Assembly (NCBI GenBank): GCA_905147135.1 | Contig: LR990046.1 | Location: 18,258,501-18,322,500, forward strand | Direction of reading: 5' to 3' | Length of the DNA: 64,000 nucleotides | Source: Blastobasis lacticolella | Lineage: Eukaryota > Arthropoda > Insecta > Lepidoptera > Blastobasidae | Shown here: positions 21,810-33,520 of the stretch, piece after piece | Layout of the letters: each line of letters starts with the position of its first letter | How positions within the stretch are numbered: the stretch's first letter is position 1 | The notes under the pieces: model-generated | Told to the model about the DNA's origin: nothing | Databases searched by the model: none | What the model saw: only the letters and a program-made list of their open reading frames with translations | Program-made: the position numbers and the translations under genes

Positions 21810-22545
21810 TTAAAAAAATGTCGGGGTAAGAGTACCTACACTGAACCGACTTTCATGTATGAACAGGTTAAGAAACGTGGAACAAGCGAGAGTGATCTCT
21901 CAGAACCGTACCATTTGTAAAGATGTGGTCACTGCCAGCCAACCCCTACGGGAAAGTGGCGTAGGCTATGTAATATGTACTCGTATTGTACCTAGACACA
22001 AACTAAGCTGTCCACTAACGACTCCCTTTTAGTCAACATACTCAAATGTAATATTAGGAATGAGCTGTGACTGTGAGTTTGCCTGTTAAAAAGTCCTTCT
22101 GTTGTGAACTCCATCTATTGTTTATGTACGAGGTCCATTAACGCGTGAGCCTTCGCAAGCGCGGACCGCTTCGCGCTGCACCGCGTAAGCCTCTTTGCAT
22201 AGTTTAAAGCCGTTGCTGCGTAACTTTATCAATTAAAAAGGTATTTTCTGGCCAGTCTGTCGGCAAACTGTAGTGCATTGTTGTGGAAAAGGACATTTTA
22301 GAACATAATATGTATACGATAGACATGGACATAGATTTTATTTGGCAATAACTACAATTATATGAAACAAGTGGTAACATGTTAAAACTAGGGTACATTC
22401 AATTAAAATGCACGGTGAATATTGTAGTGACATGCCAAATTAGAACTTAGATGAGCATATGCTGTAGATAGAGAAACTACAGCGCGAGCCCTATAGTGCG
22501 TGCTTCACTCGCCAAATGGTTGAACGAGTACGAAGTGCCGATACG
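21810..22545. other. No gene recognised
   Basis: Only short frames. A CpG-richer patch lies at 22140-22195 (GCGTGAGCCTTCGCAAGCGC). No shared repeat seen. Confidence 0.4.
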
Positions 22546-22548
22546 ATA

Positions 22549-22742
22549 CGTACATTAGTTGAATAATATCCGATGCTCTTGCAGTGAGCGAAAACATCGT
22601 GATGAAACCTGCACATTTAGGCGATTGAATGTGTAACCATGATCCAATATAGTCAGCTTCCCCTAGCAGGATCACGAGGATCAGATAGCAGTCGCTTCAC
22701 AATAACCTGGTCTGCCAAATCCGGGATCATGGTCAAGGTATC
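22549..22742 (+). mobile_element. S1 SINE, headless
   Basis: Starts at TACATTAGTTGAATAATATC and runs through CTGCACATTTAGGCGATTGA to ATCATGGTCAAGG. The tRNA-like head and extreme 3' end are missing. Confidence 0.75.
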
Positions 22743-22835
22743 CTATACGTCGAACAAAAATTTGTATAATCAGAAATATTGGAAGAAGCGTACATCTTCT
22801 TTACAAGTAATACTTGTCTAAGTAGGTAAGGTACG

Positions 22836-22960
22836 TTCAATACGGCTTTATGATTGGTCAATTTCATTCATTTTGTCGGATACATAGTGCCCCCTCAAGT
22901 ATTGTCAGTTGAGACACTATGCGTTTGCGCTTACTAAGTAATCTCATAGTAACGTTTCTA
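22836..22960 (+). repeat. Family T dispersed repeat
   Basis: AATACGGCTTTATGATTGGTC and TCATAGTAACGTTTCTAAAT match 63717-63840 in the same order and orientation. Class unknown. Confidence 0.5.
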
Positions 22961-24230
22961 AATATTTGTGTTATTCTCAAGAAGTATTTAGCTATACAGT
23001 TTGCACTATCTCTTTACTCTTCTTCTTCTATCCCTGGTCCCAGTTCATTTGGGGTCAGGTCTTCTTACTCTTTTGCAGCCGGACATTCTGTCTTGGGTTG
23101 TCCTTTCAGGCAGTTGGGCTCTCTTGAGGGCTTTTTTAATCATTGACACCCCGGTCAATGGCGGGCGGGTTCTGTTCCGTTAATGTTCAGGTATATTTAA
23201 CGCTACTTATAACACGCGATCTACTTGGCGTCTTTAGATATGTCAAAATAATTATACTAAGTACCATCTAAGTCGTTTTTTGGTGATTTTTGCGGCAATT
23301 CCGCATTTTAACTAGCCTAGTCACGCCTCTCGCTTACCTAAGCATCTTCATTTCGTAGGTACGTACTTTTTGTTCGTGCGTCTTCTTTACTGTCCATTCG
23401 GAACCACAGAGCAACGCCGGTATTTGTTCACTATGGCGCGGATTATATCAAGCGTCGGCAACGCTAGTTGCGTCGCTATCCACGCCTAATTGAAAGGCAA
23501 CAGTGAGCATGTACTTGACCACATTGTGAATGAACTATTTAGTAACTCCTTGAACAAGCCAAGGAACATTCCGTAACAATTTAACTTCTAAATACTTTCC
23601 TGTTCCATTGCCCTTCGGGGGTCCCATCAAATTAACGCAACAAGGTCAATTAATCAAATTACAAAGGCTGGGGCAAAAAATACGAGGTCCTTCCTGGCTT
23701 CCGGCGTCAGGGAATTTCGGACCGGGGGCCGTTGGGCTACAAATTTTTCAACGTCAAAACTTTTTTAAGTTGGAAGAAATTCGTTGTACGGCTGCGATCA
23801 GAAAAGGATTAATGAGTAACGAAAAATTACAATGAGATTACGTAGACGCTTCAGGGATGAGGCGCGCAAATGAATCAGTTGGATTCCCAACATTTTTCGG
23901 TCCATTTCCCAGTTTTACTTATGCAAATAAGTTTCGACAGCGAGCGAAAACCTGCTGAAATGAAAGCGTTTGTTTCGCGAACACGGATATGTGTGGAGTG
24001 GTGTTTGGAATTTTAGGTATCGGGTTCACAACACGTCTCATTAATGTTTTGGCCCTTTAAAGCAAATACTTTATTGCATATTTCACAGAGTACACAATAA
24101 CAGAAACTGTAGGAAGTAGACTTAAAAGTGAATTGTCAGGTTATCCTGTTAATAGGGTTAGTTAGTTAGGAGGTCAGGATAGTTGTATTTCATTACTTAC
24201 TGGTGCCCCGTTCAAGTCCCTATCCCTACT
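22960..24230. other. No gene recognised
   Basis: The frame at 23608-23835 has no motif. The stretch 23840-24000 is unique-looking and less AT-biased, which could be regulatory, but nothing specific is visible. Confidence 0.4.
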
Positions 24231-24385
24231 AAAAGCTAAGTAAATCTGTCTATTAAGCTTTGATGGATAAACCACTGCACCGATTTAGATGAAATTCACC
24301 AAACAGTTTAGAACCTGAGGACATTTTTTATTCCCCTCCACTTGTAGTTCATACTGGCGGAGCTGTGGGCAGAAAGACAATTTTA

Positions 24386-24470
24386 TTTTATTTTATTTTA
24401 TTTTTTATTGTAGGATATCCAACAGCACAATTTACATTACATTTTGCCTATATTATTTCCTCTCCTATGA
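24386..24470 (-). mobile_element. LINE 3' end with (TTTTA)n tail
   Basis: The tail run TTTTATTTTATTTTATTTT is followed by TGTAGGATATCCAACAGCAC. A related end with TTTGTAGGAGTGCCAACAGC lies at 33385-33520. On the minus strand this is the A-rich tail of a retroposon. Confidence 0.6.
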
Positions 24471-24825
24471 ACTCCTCCCACCGACTCCATGCATTCCCCT
24501 AACCTTTGAGAGCAAACTTTTTGCAGATGCGGACGCTCCCTCTAATGACGCGGGGTCGGCCCGAATATTGTATTATAATGGAGCATTGTACGCCTGTAGG
24601 TGCGTCCGTTCGTGGCCCCACATTCGCGGATTGAGCGTTTTAATAACAAGGCACTGTAACCATTATAAAATGTTGGACTCTCGTGTATTCTTGTAAAATG
24701 TTGGATTCTTCCTCTGGTTAAGTCCGACTTGAAGCTGAAGAATCAATAGCCCATTTAACTTGAGCCTCCTGTATAGTAGCACAGGGTGTTACTAGTCTCC
24801 ACGGATGCAAGGTTGGAGATCATAT

Positions 24826-24943
24826 GGAATGTATTGCTCATAGAATAAGGTCCATTTTTGTATCACGCCTTTTGGAAAGCGGAGCGTCGCGAAACATAAT
24901 AAGTGATACAAAAATGGACCTTATTCTTTTAGCAATACATTGC
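24826..24943. repeat. Fold-back element, ~40-bp arms
   Basis: Left arm 24826-24865 and right arm 24903-24943 pair through GTGATACAAAAATGGACCTT and AAGGTCCATTTTTGTATCAC, with a 37-bp loop. A single arm copy is at 34632-34678, so this is a dispersed family (a small MITE). Confidence 0.75.
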
Positions 24944-25109
24944 AATTTAATTCTTGGAAACACTTAACGGAAACGATGCTGATTTTCTGTTCTGTGAAGA
25001 AGGTAATATATAGGTTGCCTCTATGATGTTATTCGCCTTTTACAAGTCAATTGCCACTATTACTGCCACCACTATTGTTACTATGATAAATTCTATATTT
25101 ATTATTATT

Positions 25110-25408
25110 ATTGTCTTGACGTGTATGTCCCGCTTGTGCTCTCGCGCGCGAGGGCCCAGGGTCCGCCTTGACCACGATTTGGCAGGTCAGGTTATTACAG
25201 ATGTATATATTATTTCATCACGATGTTTTCTCTCACCATCAAAGCTTCGGTTGGTGTTCATCAACATCCATAACTCAGAAAACATACAATGTGTACGAGT
25301 ACATAACTCAAAAAAGAGTCATTGGCACATAGCCGCATTAGGATTCGAACCCGGAACAGTATTATAAAATGGAGACACTGAGTTCCAGTATTGGCCACCG
25401 AGTCAGAT
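25110..25408 (-). mobile_element. S1 SINE with internal rearrangement
   Basis: The reverse S1 3' end (GGTCCGCCTTGACCACGATT) is joined to the S1 middle, then ATAACTCAGAAAACAT and a repeated ATAACTCAAAAAAGAGTCAT, the B box GGATTCGAACCCGGAAC and head TTGGCCACCGAGTC. The body between about 25205 and 25215 is deleted. Confidence 0.8.
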
Positions 25409-25782
25409 ACGTTGTGATATGTAATAAGCTTGGAGAGAGAAAACCGTAAACAGATCTGCCTGAAAATGAGTTTATTTATATCCACGGCTGCGTTCTATCA
25501 CAGAACCCAACTTTCTAGACTTGCTTACACTTGTTTGCCACCGCAGGCAATAAGATTTTTCTCATTCCAACGTATAATCAGCTACAGAATGAATATACCC
25601 CTCTAAAATGTATTTAATGTTTGCTAGGGGGGGTCCATTCCAATAGCCAATTTTAGATATTCGACCCTATTACGGTTCTAAAATTTAGAAATTACTATAT
25701 ACAATGCATGTATAATAAAAGAGAAACTCCATAATTAAAAGAATTGCAGTACTTAATAAAACAATTAACATTTTATATGAGA

Positions 25783-25990
25783 CTAGCCGTTCTCAGCGGC
25801 TTTCACCCCCGCGTAGTTCAAATCTCTAAAAACATTCAACGTTCCCGCGAGTTCCTACTATATTCTCGGCGTAAAAAGTAGCCTATATAACACGGGAAGA
25901 ATGTGGCTTCCCATTAGTAAAAGAATTTAAAAAATGGGTCCAGTAGTTTTCGAGTTTATTCATTACAAACAAAAATATAAATATTCTCTT
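25783..25990 (+). mobile_element. Dispersed insect repeat, non-coding
   Basis: Blocks GCGTAAAAAGTAGCCTATAT, AAGAATGTGGCTTCCCATTA and GGTCCAGTAGTTTTCGAGTT are widespread in insect genomes from memory. The start GACTAGCCGTTCTCAGCGGC parallels the start of family G. Class not certain. Confidence 0.55.
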
Positions 25991-26343
25991 TTCCGGCAGT
26001 GCGTGAGTGTGTATATTTACTCGTAACGTTTCAGCGTGTTGCCCCGCTATAATATTATAGCATTGACTTATGCAATACAAGGCAAAAAGTTTGAAACAGA
26101 CATTGACAACCCGACACCTCGATAACCTGCATCCAATCTCACCTACATTACATTGTAACTCCGAAATTTCAAACGAAGGTAACATGCAAGATGAGTTTTT
26201 CGAGAGCGAATAACACTATCATTTTATCTGATTAGCATTCCGCGCGCGCGGGCCGCCGCGATCGAGCGACACTCCCTTGGACATTTTTCAATCAAGTCGC
26301 GAATAACGCGCGCATACCGCTCTCAGGGTGGGGCTACACAGGT

Positions 26344-26784
26344 AAGACTAGACTACAGACTACGGGGTAGTATTTTTACAAGCTTTTATTTATCACTGGT
26401 AACACTGTGACGATGGTATATCACCTCACTATACCTTTCTGTACAAAATCTAAATTCAAACATTTTAATTTGAATAGCTTGGTTCTATTTTATTTTATTG
26501 TCGACATTCATAAAAAAAATAAAAATACTAATACTAGGGCTCTGTTAAATGTTCTATAAATACCAGATGAAGAACTTGAAGCCGTCTTTATTTGTTTTAA
26601 TTTATACAGTGTAGCGTATTTGAGCATTTATTAACCATTAGAGCCTTTCTGCGTTTAATTTCCCCATGCGAGAGTTTACAGCTGTTCACATCCACCACAA
26701 TTCTATTTACAACCGCCTACGCCCAGGTCGCTGACCGGGTGAAGCGCGACAAGACTAGACTACTGACTACGGGGTACTATTTTT
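26344..26784 (+). repeat. 34-bp direct repeats about 400 bp apart
   Basis: AAGACTAGACTACAGACTAC at 26344 and AAGACTAGACTACTGACTAC at 26751, each followed by GGGGTA and a T-rich run. The intervening 370 bp have no recognised feature. A CpG-rich patch lies just before (26240-26330). Confidence 0.6.
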
Positions 26785-27430
26785 TATGACAACCCACCTA
26801 ATAATTTAAAACCACCCAAATAGTTTGTTTACCCCGATTGTATGGAAATATCTATGCAAAAATCCTTTTGATACGATACGAAGTTCCATAAAAAGCAATT
26901 AATCTGTCCGCTCCTACGAGGCGATGCCGAATCTTTGGACGCACTGTTGCTGTATTCTATGCAGAGAGAATAATGCTACAGTGAACAGGCTGTTTTTAGG
27001 CACTTTCCATCAGTCCAACACTTACCACTAGGTGAGATCTCGGTCAAATGCCTGACTAGTTGAGAAAAAAAAAAATTTCTTTGATTTGCTCATGTATGTA
27101 TATGCATATATAATTCATGTAAGTGTGGATCTATTATTGTCTTCCAATGATGTATTTTGTTTTTTACGAAGTTTATGTAGCTGTTGATTCACCGAAATAA
27201 ATAAAATAAAATATATTTCAGACTGGTGACAGTTGACGAGTGTACACCCAGCCCTATCCAATCCAGGAGCCGCCGAGTCACCGGGTGACACACGGCGGCC
27301 CTCATTCCGGCGGGAATGCGCGTTGAGCGATGGCAGCCATCTTGGATACATTGACAGCGGAAAGGCTTCGATTTACATGTGTAAGTAAAATAATATGGAT
27401 TTTAACTTAATCATATTATGATTATTGTAA

Positions 27431-27780
27431 AGTGCGTCTGGCCGAGCGGTTGAGTATTCAACTTGTAAGCGAGAGGATATGAGCGTTTGGAATCTCACTG
27501 CGGCCATGTACCAATAACTTTTTTCTGAGTTATGCTATGCTAACCAATGCTCTTGCGGTGAGGGAAAACATCATGATGAAACCTGCACATTCCGGCGACT
27601 GACCGGGTAACCATATTCCAATCTGGTTAGGTTTCCCTGGTAGCAGGCTCACGGAGGTCAGATGGCACTCGCTCCTCTGTAATTATCTGATCTGCCAAAT
27701 CCTGGATAATGGTCAAGGCGCACCCCGGCCCCTCGTGCGCGAGGGCACAATTGGGACAGTAACGCCAAGATGAGGATGAT
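27431..27780 (+). mobile_element. S1 SINE, full length
   Basis: The best complete copy: head GCGTCTGGCCGAGCGGTTGA (A box), a weak B box, body CTGCACATTCCGGCGACTGA, 3' GC block CCCTCGTGCGCGAGGGC (a perfect small hairpin) and AACGCCAAGATGAGGATGAT tail. Confidence 0.88.
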
Positions 27781-27945
27781 ATTATGATTATAATGATTTC
27801 AGCACCATTCGTATTTTACAGGGTGACTTTAAATCAATTCTTGATACCACGGGGTGTGAATTTAGGTACTCGTGATACCCTTTGGTATCAAGAATTAGTT
27901 TAAAGTTGCCCTGTGTAATATATTATATTACATTTAATTATTATA

Positions 27946-28497
27946 CTATTATACTCAGTTGACGTGGAAAAATCTTTTAAAGTGCAAAAAAAGTGCATAC
28001 GGGCTATCTGTGGTGCCGAATTTGACGATAGCTGCAAACCTCTTTTAAAAAAATATAATATTTTACCACTTCCATGTATGTACATCAGAGATGTTTTTGT
28101 TTTTGTTGCATCAAACCCTGATAACTGGAAGACATTACGGGAAATTAGACAGAGAGAAACTAGGCCGAAAATTATGAATTTGTTATATCAGCCCACTGCT
28201 TACAAAGATATATATAAGAGGAATATTGGCCACATGTGTGTAGCTCTATTTAACCATCTTCCTGAAGACTTGAAGTTGTTGACTGGGAAGTCATTCAAAT
28301 CTAAATTGGTTGCTCCACCATTCTTTCTATAGTGTAAAAGAGTACCTAGAATTTAAAGTTTGAACGACAAATTATTTAGATTCACAATGTTTGCACACTT
28401 GCATGCAAGTTGAATACTTACCACTGTATTAATTTTAAGAACTGTATTATCAACTACTGTATTCTTGCAAATAAACTATTTGATTTGATTTGATATA
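27946..28497 (+). mobile_element. Non-LTR retrotransposon 3' end with (TTGAT)n tail
   Basis: An uninterrupted frame of about 128 codons ends at 28332. It carries KVQKKCIRAICGAE, DSCKPLLKKYNILPLPCMYI and GHMCVALFNHLPEDLK, the typical C-terminal region of CR1/Jockey-group reverse transcriptases downstream of the palm and thumb. A ~165-bp 3' UTR and ATTTGATTTGATTTGAT tail follow. It is 5' truncated and lacks the catalytic core. The open frame suggests a young copy. Confidence 0.82.
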
Positions 28498-28639
28498 ATA
28501 ACGTTTTAGCTAACCATTAAAATTCGTCACATTACATTAATAGCTGGGCTGCCTCAAATATATAAGTCATCTCATACGACACGCAGGATTGGAAGGGTTA
28601 TAACATCTATAATTCATTTATTTATATTGCATGCAACAA

Positions 28640-28880
28640 AAATGCAGAACCATAGGTGCGTTGTCACTGTGGGGACTACCCCACATTTATGTTTTGCATT
28701 ACAAGAAGCATGTCATCTTAGTAGATGACATGACTCTTGCCTATAATTGCGCTGGCTACCTAACCTTCAAACCGGAACACAACAATGCAAGCATTAGAAT
28801 TAGATTAGGCGGTGGTACTCACCCAGGCTGACCTCTCAGGCTTGGCAGAGTCTTACCACCTGATGTACAGGACACCATAA
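28640..28880 (-). mobile_element. LINE-E 3' end
   Basis: Reverse match to 7290-7560: TTGCGCTGGCTACCTAACCT, AACACAACAATGCAAGCATT and CGGTGGTACTCACCCAGGCT. A short duplication-like pair (GTCATCTTAGTAGATGAC) forms a small hairpin inside. Confidence 0.65.
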
Positions 28881-28904
28881 AGGCAAACAAAATACGTTCC
28901 ATCA

Positions 28905-29190
28905 TAATCATCATCGCAGCCGCATACCGTCTACTGCTGAACATAGGCCTCCCCCCATACGTTCCACACCGACCGATTATGAGCCTCTTGCATTTGTGGG
29001 CTCCATACAACCGTCACGATGTTGTCCGTCGACCTCGTGGGGGTCCGCCCAACGCTGCGGTTACCGGTACGTGGTCGCCACTCCAGAATCCTTCCGCCCA
29101 ATCGGCCATCGGTTTGCGATTTACATGGCCTGCGTATTGACACTTCAGTTTTGCGACTTAGGAGCCTACGTCGTTGGCCTTAGTTCTATT
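28905..29190 (-). pseudogene. RTE-like LINE, RT C-terminal fragment
   Basis: The minus strand encodes GRLGGRILEWRPRTGNRSVG then RTPTRSTDNIV, RSVWNVWGEAYVQQ, and (across a stop) GRPMFSSRRYAAAM. This matches the LEW-PR-GKR--GRPP-RW-DD and YVQQWT landmarks of endonuclease-reverse transcriptase tails. Frameshifted upstream, 5' truncated. Confidence 0.75.
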
Positions 29191-29235
29191 AATCCATCCT
29201 ATAGTTTAGAATTATAAGAAAATAATACTGTCATG

Positions 29236-29575
29236 GGAGATGAAGGAGATAAAGAGATTGGCAGATAGGCGAGAGGAGTGGCGATTGCTCCACCGACAAA
29301 AGTCCATACTCTTATTATTATTATTTAATCGACAAATGAATTTGAATTTGACATTTTTGATTTATTATGTATTATTATTGCCTATTTTGACTTTTTCCAA
29401 GTTTTATTTTTTATTGTTTTAAATGGATGTGAATTTTACTTTTTAATTATTGCTACTTTAAATATTGTATGTCCGAAATGGGCAAACTGTTGAGACTCAC
29501 AAAAATAATCTGTAATACCTAAATGTACCTACACAGTTCAACAATAAATTTATTATATTCTATTCTATTCTTAAA
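29236..29575 (+). mobile_element. LINE 3' end with ATTCT tail
   Basis: Encodes KRLADRREEWRLLHRQKSIL then LLLLFN, the usual hydrophobic end of an endonuclease-RT ORF (DR-EWR-L-R motif). A ~250-bp AT-rich 3' UTR follows, ending ATTCTATTCTATTCTT. Confidence 0.65.
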
Positions 29576-29579
29576 TATA

Positions 29580-30340
29580 TGATGATTACCGTCATGGGGT
29601 CTAACTGTTTAACCAATTTCCGGGTCCCTAGCGGAAGATCTTGGTCAACCTAGCTTCGCCAAATGTATTAGAAGTCCATACAATGAACTGTAACTAGTCT
29701 CAAAGTATGAAACCATTTCAAGCACGCTGCCACTAGACTAAGACGATTTAGAAGAAAAAGGTGAATAATCATATAGACGAAATAAGAGAATTAATATAAA
29801 ACACACTATTAGATTATGTAGTAGGTGAGTACCGCAGTCGTTTTATTAAAAAAAAAAACATTAAACATCTTAGATACCTACATGGTTCCATAGTGGTTAG
29901 TAACGGGATCAACTTGCCAAGCAATTTAAATTATAATGACAACATTGCCGTGAGAAAAGAAAATATAATTCGACAGAAATACGAACTCCTTAGAGCGACT
30001 GCACTCAATGATTGTATTTCCAAGTTATGCAAATAAACACAGAGCCGGAGCGTTCCTGTAATGTTATGCTTTAATTATTTCGGAGGGAAACGTACCTATT
30101 TCGGAAGTGCACAAATATCTCTCGATCCGTTTCGACGAGGCGCCTGAATGCGGAATTTCAAAATTGCATGCACCGCTGGCTGTAACGGTTAGACTGGGAC
30201 AGTAACTTGACCATACTAATATCTTTTTTAGGCGGGGAATGCATTACGCACTTTACGTTCCTTCGGGGGACGAAGGGCCTGTGAAGTGACCGTCAGAATG
30301 ATCGGTTACCAATCACAATGAATGTTAATTAACTAACCTA
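29580..30340. other. No gene recognised
   Basis: Unique-looking. The stretch 30050-30300 is less AT-rich (TTTCGACGAGGCGCCTGAAT) and could be conserved non-coding DNA. No supporting motif. Confidence 0.4.
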
Positions 30341-30346
30341 ACGCAC

Positions 30347-31045
30347 CGGTGGGCTGAGGCCGTCGAGAGCAAGGGGGAGGCTCTGGCTGTTAGTCTTGAC
30401 ATAGCCAAGGCATTTGATCGAGTCTGGCACAGGGCACTTCTATCAAAACTCCCGAATTACGGTATCCCCGAGGGGCTCTGCAATTGGGTATCCAGCTTCC
30501 TGTCTGGACGGAGCATCCAAGTCGTTGTCGATGGATGCTGCTCCGATACCAAGACTATAAATGCTGGAGTACCCCAAGGTTCAGTACTATCTCCCACGCT
30601 GTTTCTTCTGCATATCAATGATATGCTGAATATCCCCAGTATTCTTTGTTATGCGGATGACAGTACGGGAGATATTATTTATACAGGCCGAGCGAATGTC
30701 TCTCGTTCCGAGGTGTCGGAGAGCCGAATTAGACTTGTGTCGAATATCGAACATTTCTTGGAGCAAGTTGCTCAGTGGGGCAGACTAAACCTAGTCCAAT
30801 TCAACCCCTCGAAGATACAGGTCTGCGCATTTTCCGCCAAAAAATGTGGAATGACCTCCCAGCCACAGTGTTTCCTTTGGACTATGACATGGGATTGTTC
30901 AAGAGGTATATTAGAGGTCTCTTCAGAGGCGGGCAACGCATCAGTGACTCCCCTGGTGTTGCTGATGTCCATAGGCGGCGGTGACCATTTTCCATCAGGT
31001 GGCCCGCTTGCCTGTTTGTCTGCCGTATAACATAAAAAAAAAAAA
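30347..31045 (+). mobile_element. LINE-A: reverse transcriptase core plus 3' end, internally deleted
   Basis: The frame from 30347 encodes SLDIAKAFDRVWHRALLSKL (RT motif A), GVPQGSVLSPTLFLLHIND (motif B) and CYADDSTGD (catalytic YADD, motif C), then LNLVQFNPSKIQVCAF. At about 30840 the sequence jumps directly to MWNDLPATVFPLDYDMG and FRGGQRISDSPGVADVHRRR with a stop at 30984, in a different frame, then 3' UTR and poly-A (31030-31045). The thumb and connection region between is missing and the joint causes a frameshift. It is also 5' truncated, so inactive. RT copies RNA at a nicked target in the intact family. Confidence 0.88.
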
Positions 31046-31344
31046 CTTCGTTGCTCATTAAGAGAGCAAAAGTATTTGTGTTAATTTGTGCCGATCCCAG
31101 AAAAGTACTATCGAGTCGAGTTAGTCAGTTTTTCTTTAGTATGCTTCAATATCTCTATCTTCGTGTTTCTAAAAGAACCGTAGATAATAAGTCCATGATG
31201 AGAAGTATCAAAAGCAATCGGCTCTAGATCACCACATTTTTTCTGGAAGTCTTCGAGAATTAATGTGATTTATCAATTGCGGCTCACAATACATCATAGC
31301 TATGGTTAATTTATCACTAAAAACCGTTTTGTATCAGAATTATT

Positions 31345-31470
31345 AGACATAGACATAGACATGATTTATTTTGACATCACATATTATAAGTCAGTTTGGC
31401 ATCAAGCCAGCATACGCATGTATTAACTTAATGTAAAATGGCAGTTAATTTCCAAACATACGGGTGTATT
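31345..31470 (-). mobile_element. Retroposon 3' end with ATAGAC tail
   Basis: Tandem AGACATAGACATAGACAT marks the tail. Then TTATTTTGACATCACATATT and GGCATCAAGCCAGCATACGC follow. No second copy in the window. Confidence 0.45.
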
Positions 31471-32480
31471 TCAATTATACCAGAACACTGAAGCAACCAA
31501 AAAGCCTATCCCAAATAGGTGTAATAATGTGTTCCTTTTTCGCGATATCCATTTAGAGTATATATATCCATTTTGTATTAGGACGCACGCCTTACATACC
31601 GCTGTGATATCTAATAATGCAGAAATATAAGTGAGTTGCTGCGAAATGTAAGAAATAAGCTCTAATAATTCCACAATATGGCTATAATTTTTAATTACAC
31701 TTAAAATAAATCGACTCGTCTAGTAGGTACGTCTAAACGCTCCTTAGGCGAGCGCTCCGCGAAGGAACCCCCGGGAAATGCGGTTTCACCCGCACTCTAC
31801 ACAAATAAACTTAGTTTCGACTTTAAAGAAGTCCGCTAAACTAAACTAGCAGAGTAAACGTAACTTGTCCATCGAGCAAATTCGAATAAAGAACTTTTAC
31901 AAGTTGAAAGCCGAGGCTTTTTAATTTTTCGAATTGTTCGACTCGCATTCCATTTTTGAATACCGGGCGGAGAATAGGCACGTGGTGCCTTTTTGGTCGA
32001 TGCAAAGTCGCTTTTTGCCGATTTTTTCCACACTATGAGTTATTTCGGCATTCGGTTGCCAGCACGCGTTTAGAATATTTTTTATTTATGTTTTCGCCCT
32101 ATGCCGAGTGCTAGGTTTCCTGGCACACTTTAAAAGCTATCGGTGGCTGGTGGCGGCACTAAAAGTCGACATATCGATACAAAATCCGTGAACAAATCGT
32201 TGGAACGTTTTCAAAAATGTGGAATATTCACACTGAAGCGTTTGACTATAGGTCCCTCTTTAATAATTATCTCATATTGTTTAAAATAACGAAATGTTGT
32301 CTTAAATGGGCAGTCATAATTTTTTGGATTCCACGATACAGGTTTGTCTGGGCGAAATGTAACGCGATACTTGTAACAATGTTGTAAAAATTATCTAAGG
32401 TAAACTACTGCCTGTTATACATTGAAGACATTTTCTCACAATAATTGATAGGAAAAAAGAGGGGTTTTATAAGTTTGACG
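31470..32480. other. No gene recognised
   Basis: Unique-looking DNA with a mildly GC-richer part at 31740-32150. No repeats shared with the rest of the window were found. Confidence 0.4.
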
Positions 32481-32489
32481 TGTGCCTTT

Positions 32490-32740
32490 GGTGGCATTCT
32501 GTATCACTATGTCTGTCTGTGACATCGTAGCTCCCGAAGGGATGGACCGATTTGGATGCGGTTTTCTTTTTTGAAAGCCAATTTAATCGAAATAGTTCTT
32601 CGCTTTGTTTGCATTAAAATTGGTTCAGTAATTCAGAAAATACAATATTTTAGTATATGATAACTTGGTGGGGGTTATACGAGTTTTTCTGTCGGTTCGG
32701 TTATGGATATACTGTATGTTAAGGAATACCCCTGTCCAAT
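32490..32740 (+). mobile_element. Dispersed insect repeat, non-coding
   Basis: GAAGGGATGGACCGATTTGG, GCGGTTTTCTTTTTTGAAAG and TGGTTCAGTAATTCAGAAAA are blocks I associate with a widespread insect repeat ending in GGGTTATACGAGTTTTTC. Class uncertain. Confidence 0.5.
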
Positions 32741-33045
32741 TCAAAATATAAATTGTATAGCAGTTCTTTTATACCTAAGGTGGTGTAAAACAAGCCTGCC
32801 GTGCGGCCTGCCTGTTGGTAAGCAGGTACCGTAGCCTACATTACCTTGCCTATAATGGCCGCTTGCAATACCAGGGGTATGACTAGCTTGTCACCGACCC
32901 CGTAAAACTGTTACCAGCCTGCAACTTTTATTACCAGTTTTCGAGGTAGACTGGTTGATAAAGCTACAAAGCTTTAAGTTCACCTTTGTACTATTTCGTG
33001 CATAAAGTGGTAAATAAATAAAATACGTTTTTCAGCAGCAAATAG

Positions 33046-33069
33046 CAGAGAGAGAGAGAGAGAGAGAGA
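33046..33069 (+). repeat. (AG)12 microsatellite
   Basis: Uninterrupted AG dinucleotide run just before an S2 insertion. Confidence 0.95.
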
Positions 33070-33112
33070 AGGGCTGCTCCACGGAGTTACTATTCCTTCT
33101 GCTAGTTCGTCA

Positions 33113-33369
33113 CTATCATCATCATCACAGCGTACTGCAGGACTGAGTGCCTCTCCCACGAGAGGTTATTGTCATAATTTCAGCATTTTTCAGGCAGGTT
33201 GGAGATCGCAGTGTTATAAATATTACAATGGAAAATGTTGCTGCCCATTTTCCAGCCTACGGAGTTTCTAGATATTTTGCCTCGAAAACGACCCGAATAG
33301 TCGCCTTGTACGACACCGGCGTGTGTAAGGGGTTGGTACTATACTACTCTGCCGGACACCACACGGCCA
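33113..33369 (-). mobile_element. S2 SINE-like element, full length
   Basis: Reverse copy with (ATC)n tail at 33113-33126, GTCGCCTTGTACGACACC inside and GCCGGACACCACACGGCC at the head. One short deletion in the GTGGAGATTATGG block. Confidence 0.85.
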
Positions 33370-33384
33370 GCTCGTCACTACTAT

Positions 33385-33520
33385 TTATTTATTTGTAGGA
33401 GTGCCAACAGCTGTACATTACAATGTATAAAGTTCTAGTATAAAACAGTAAGCCAATTATAGGTCCTCGCCAGTAAAGACATCATATGCAAAAAGCTACA
33501 CAAGCATACAAACACGCAGT
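33385..33520 (-). mobile_element. Retroposon 3' end
   Basis: ATTTATTTATTTGTAGGAGT then GCCAACAGCTGTACATTAC. Weak relative of 24386-24470. Confidence 0.4.

Noticed and set aside
24826..24943. Hairpin as a transcription terminator
   Set aside because: The setting is eukaryotic, the arms are about 40 bp and an arm recurs elsewhere, so a mobile fold-back is the better reading.
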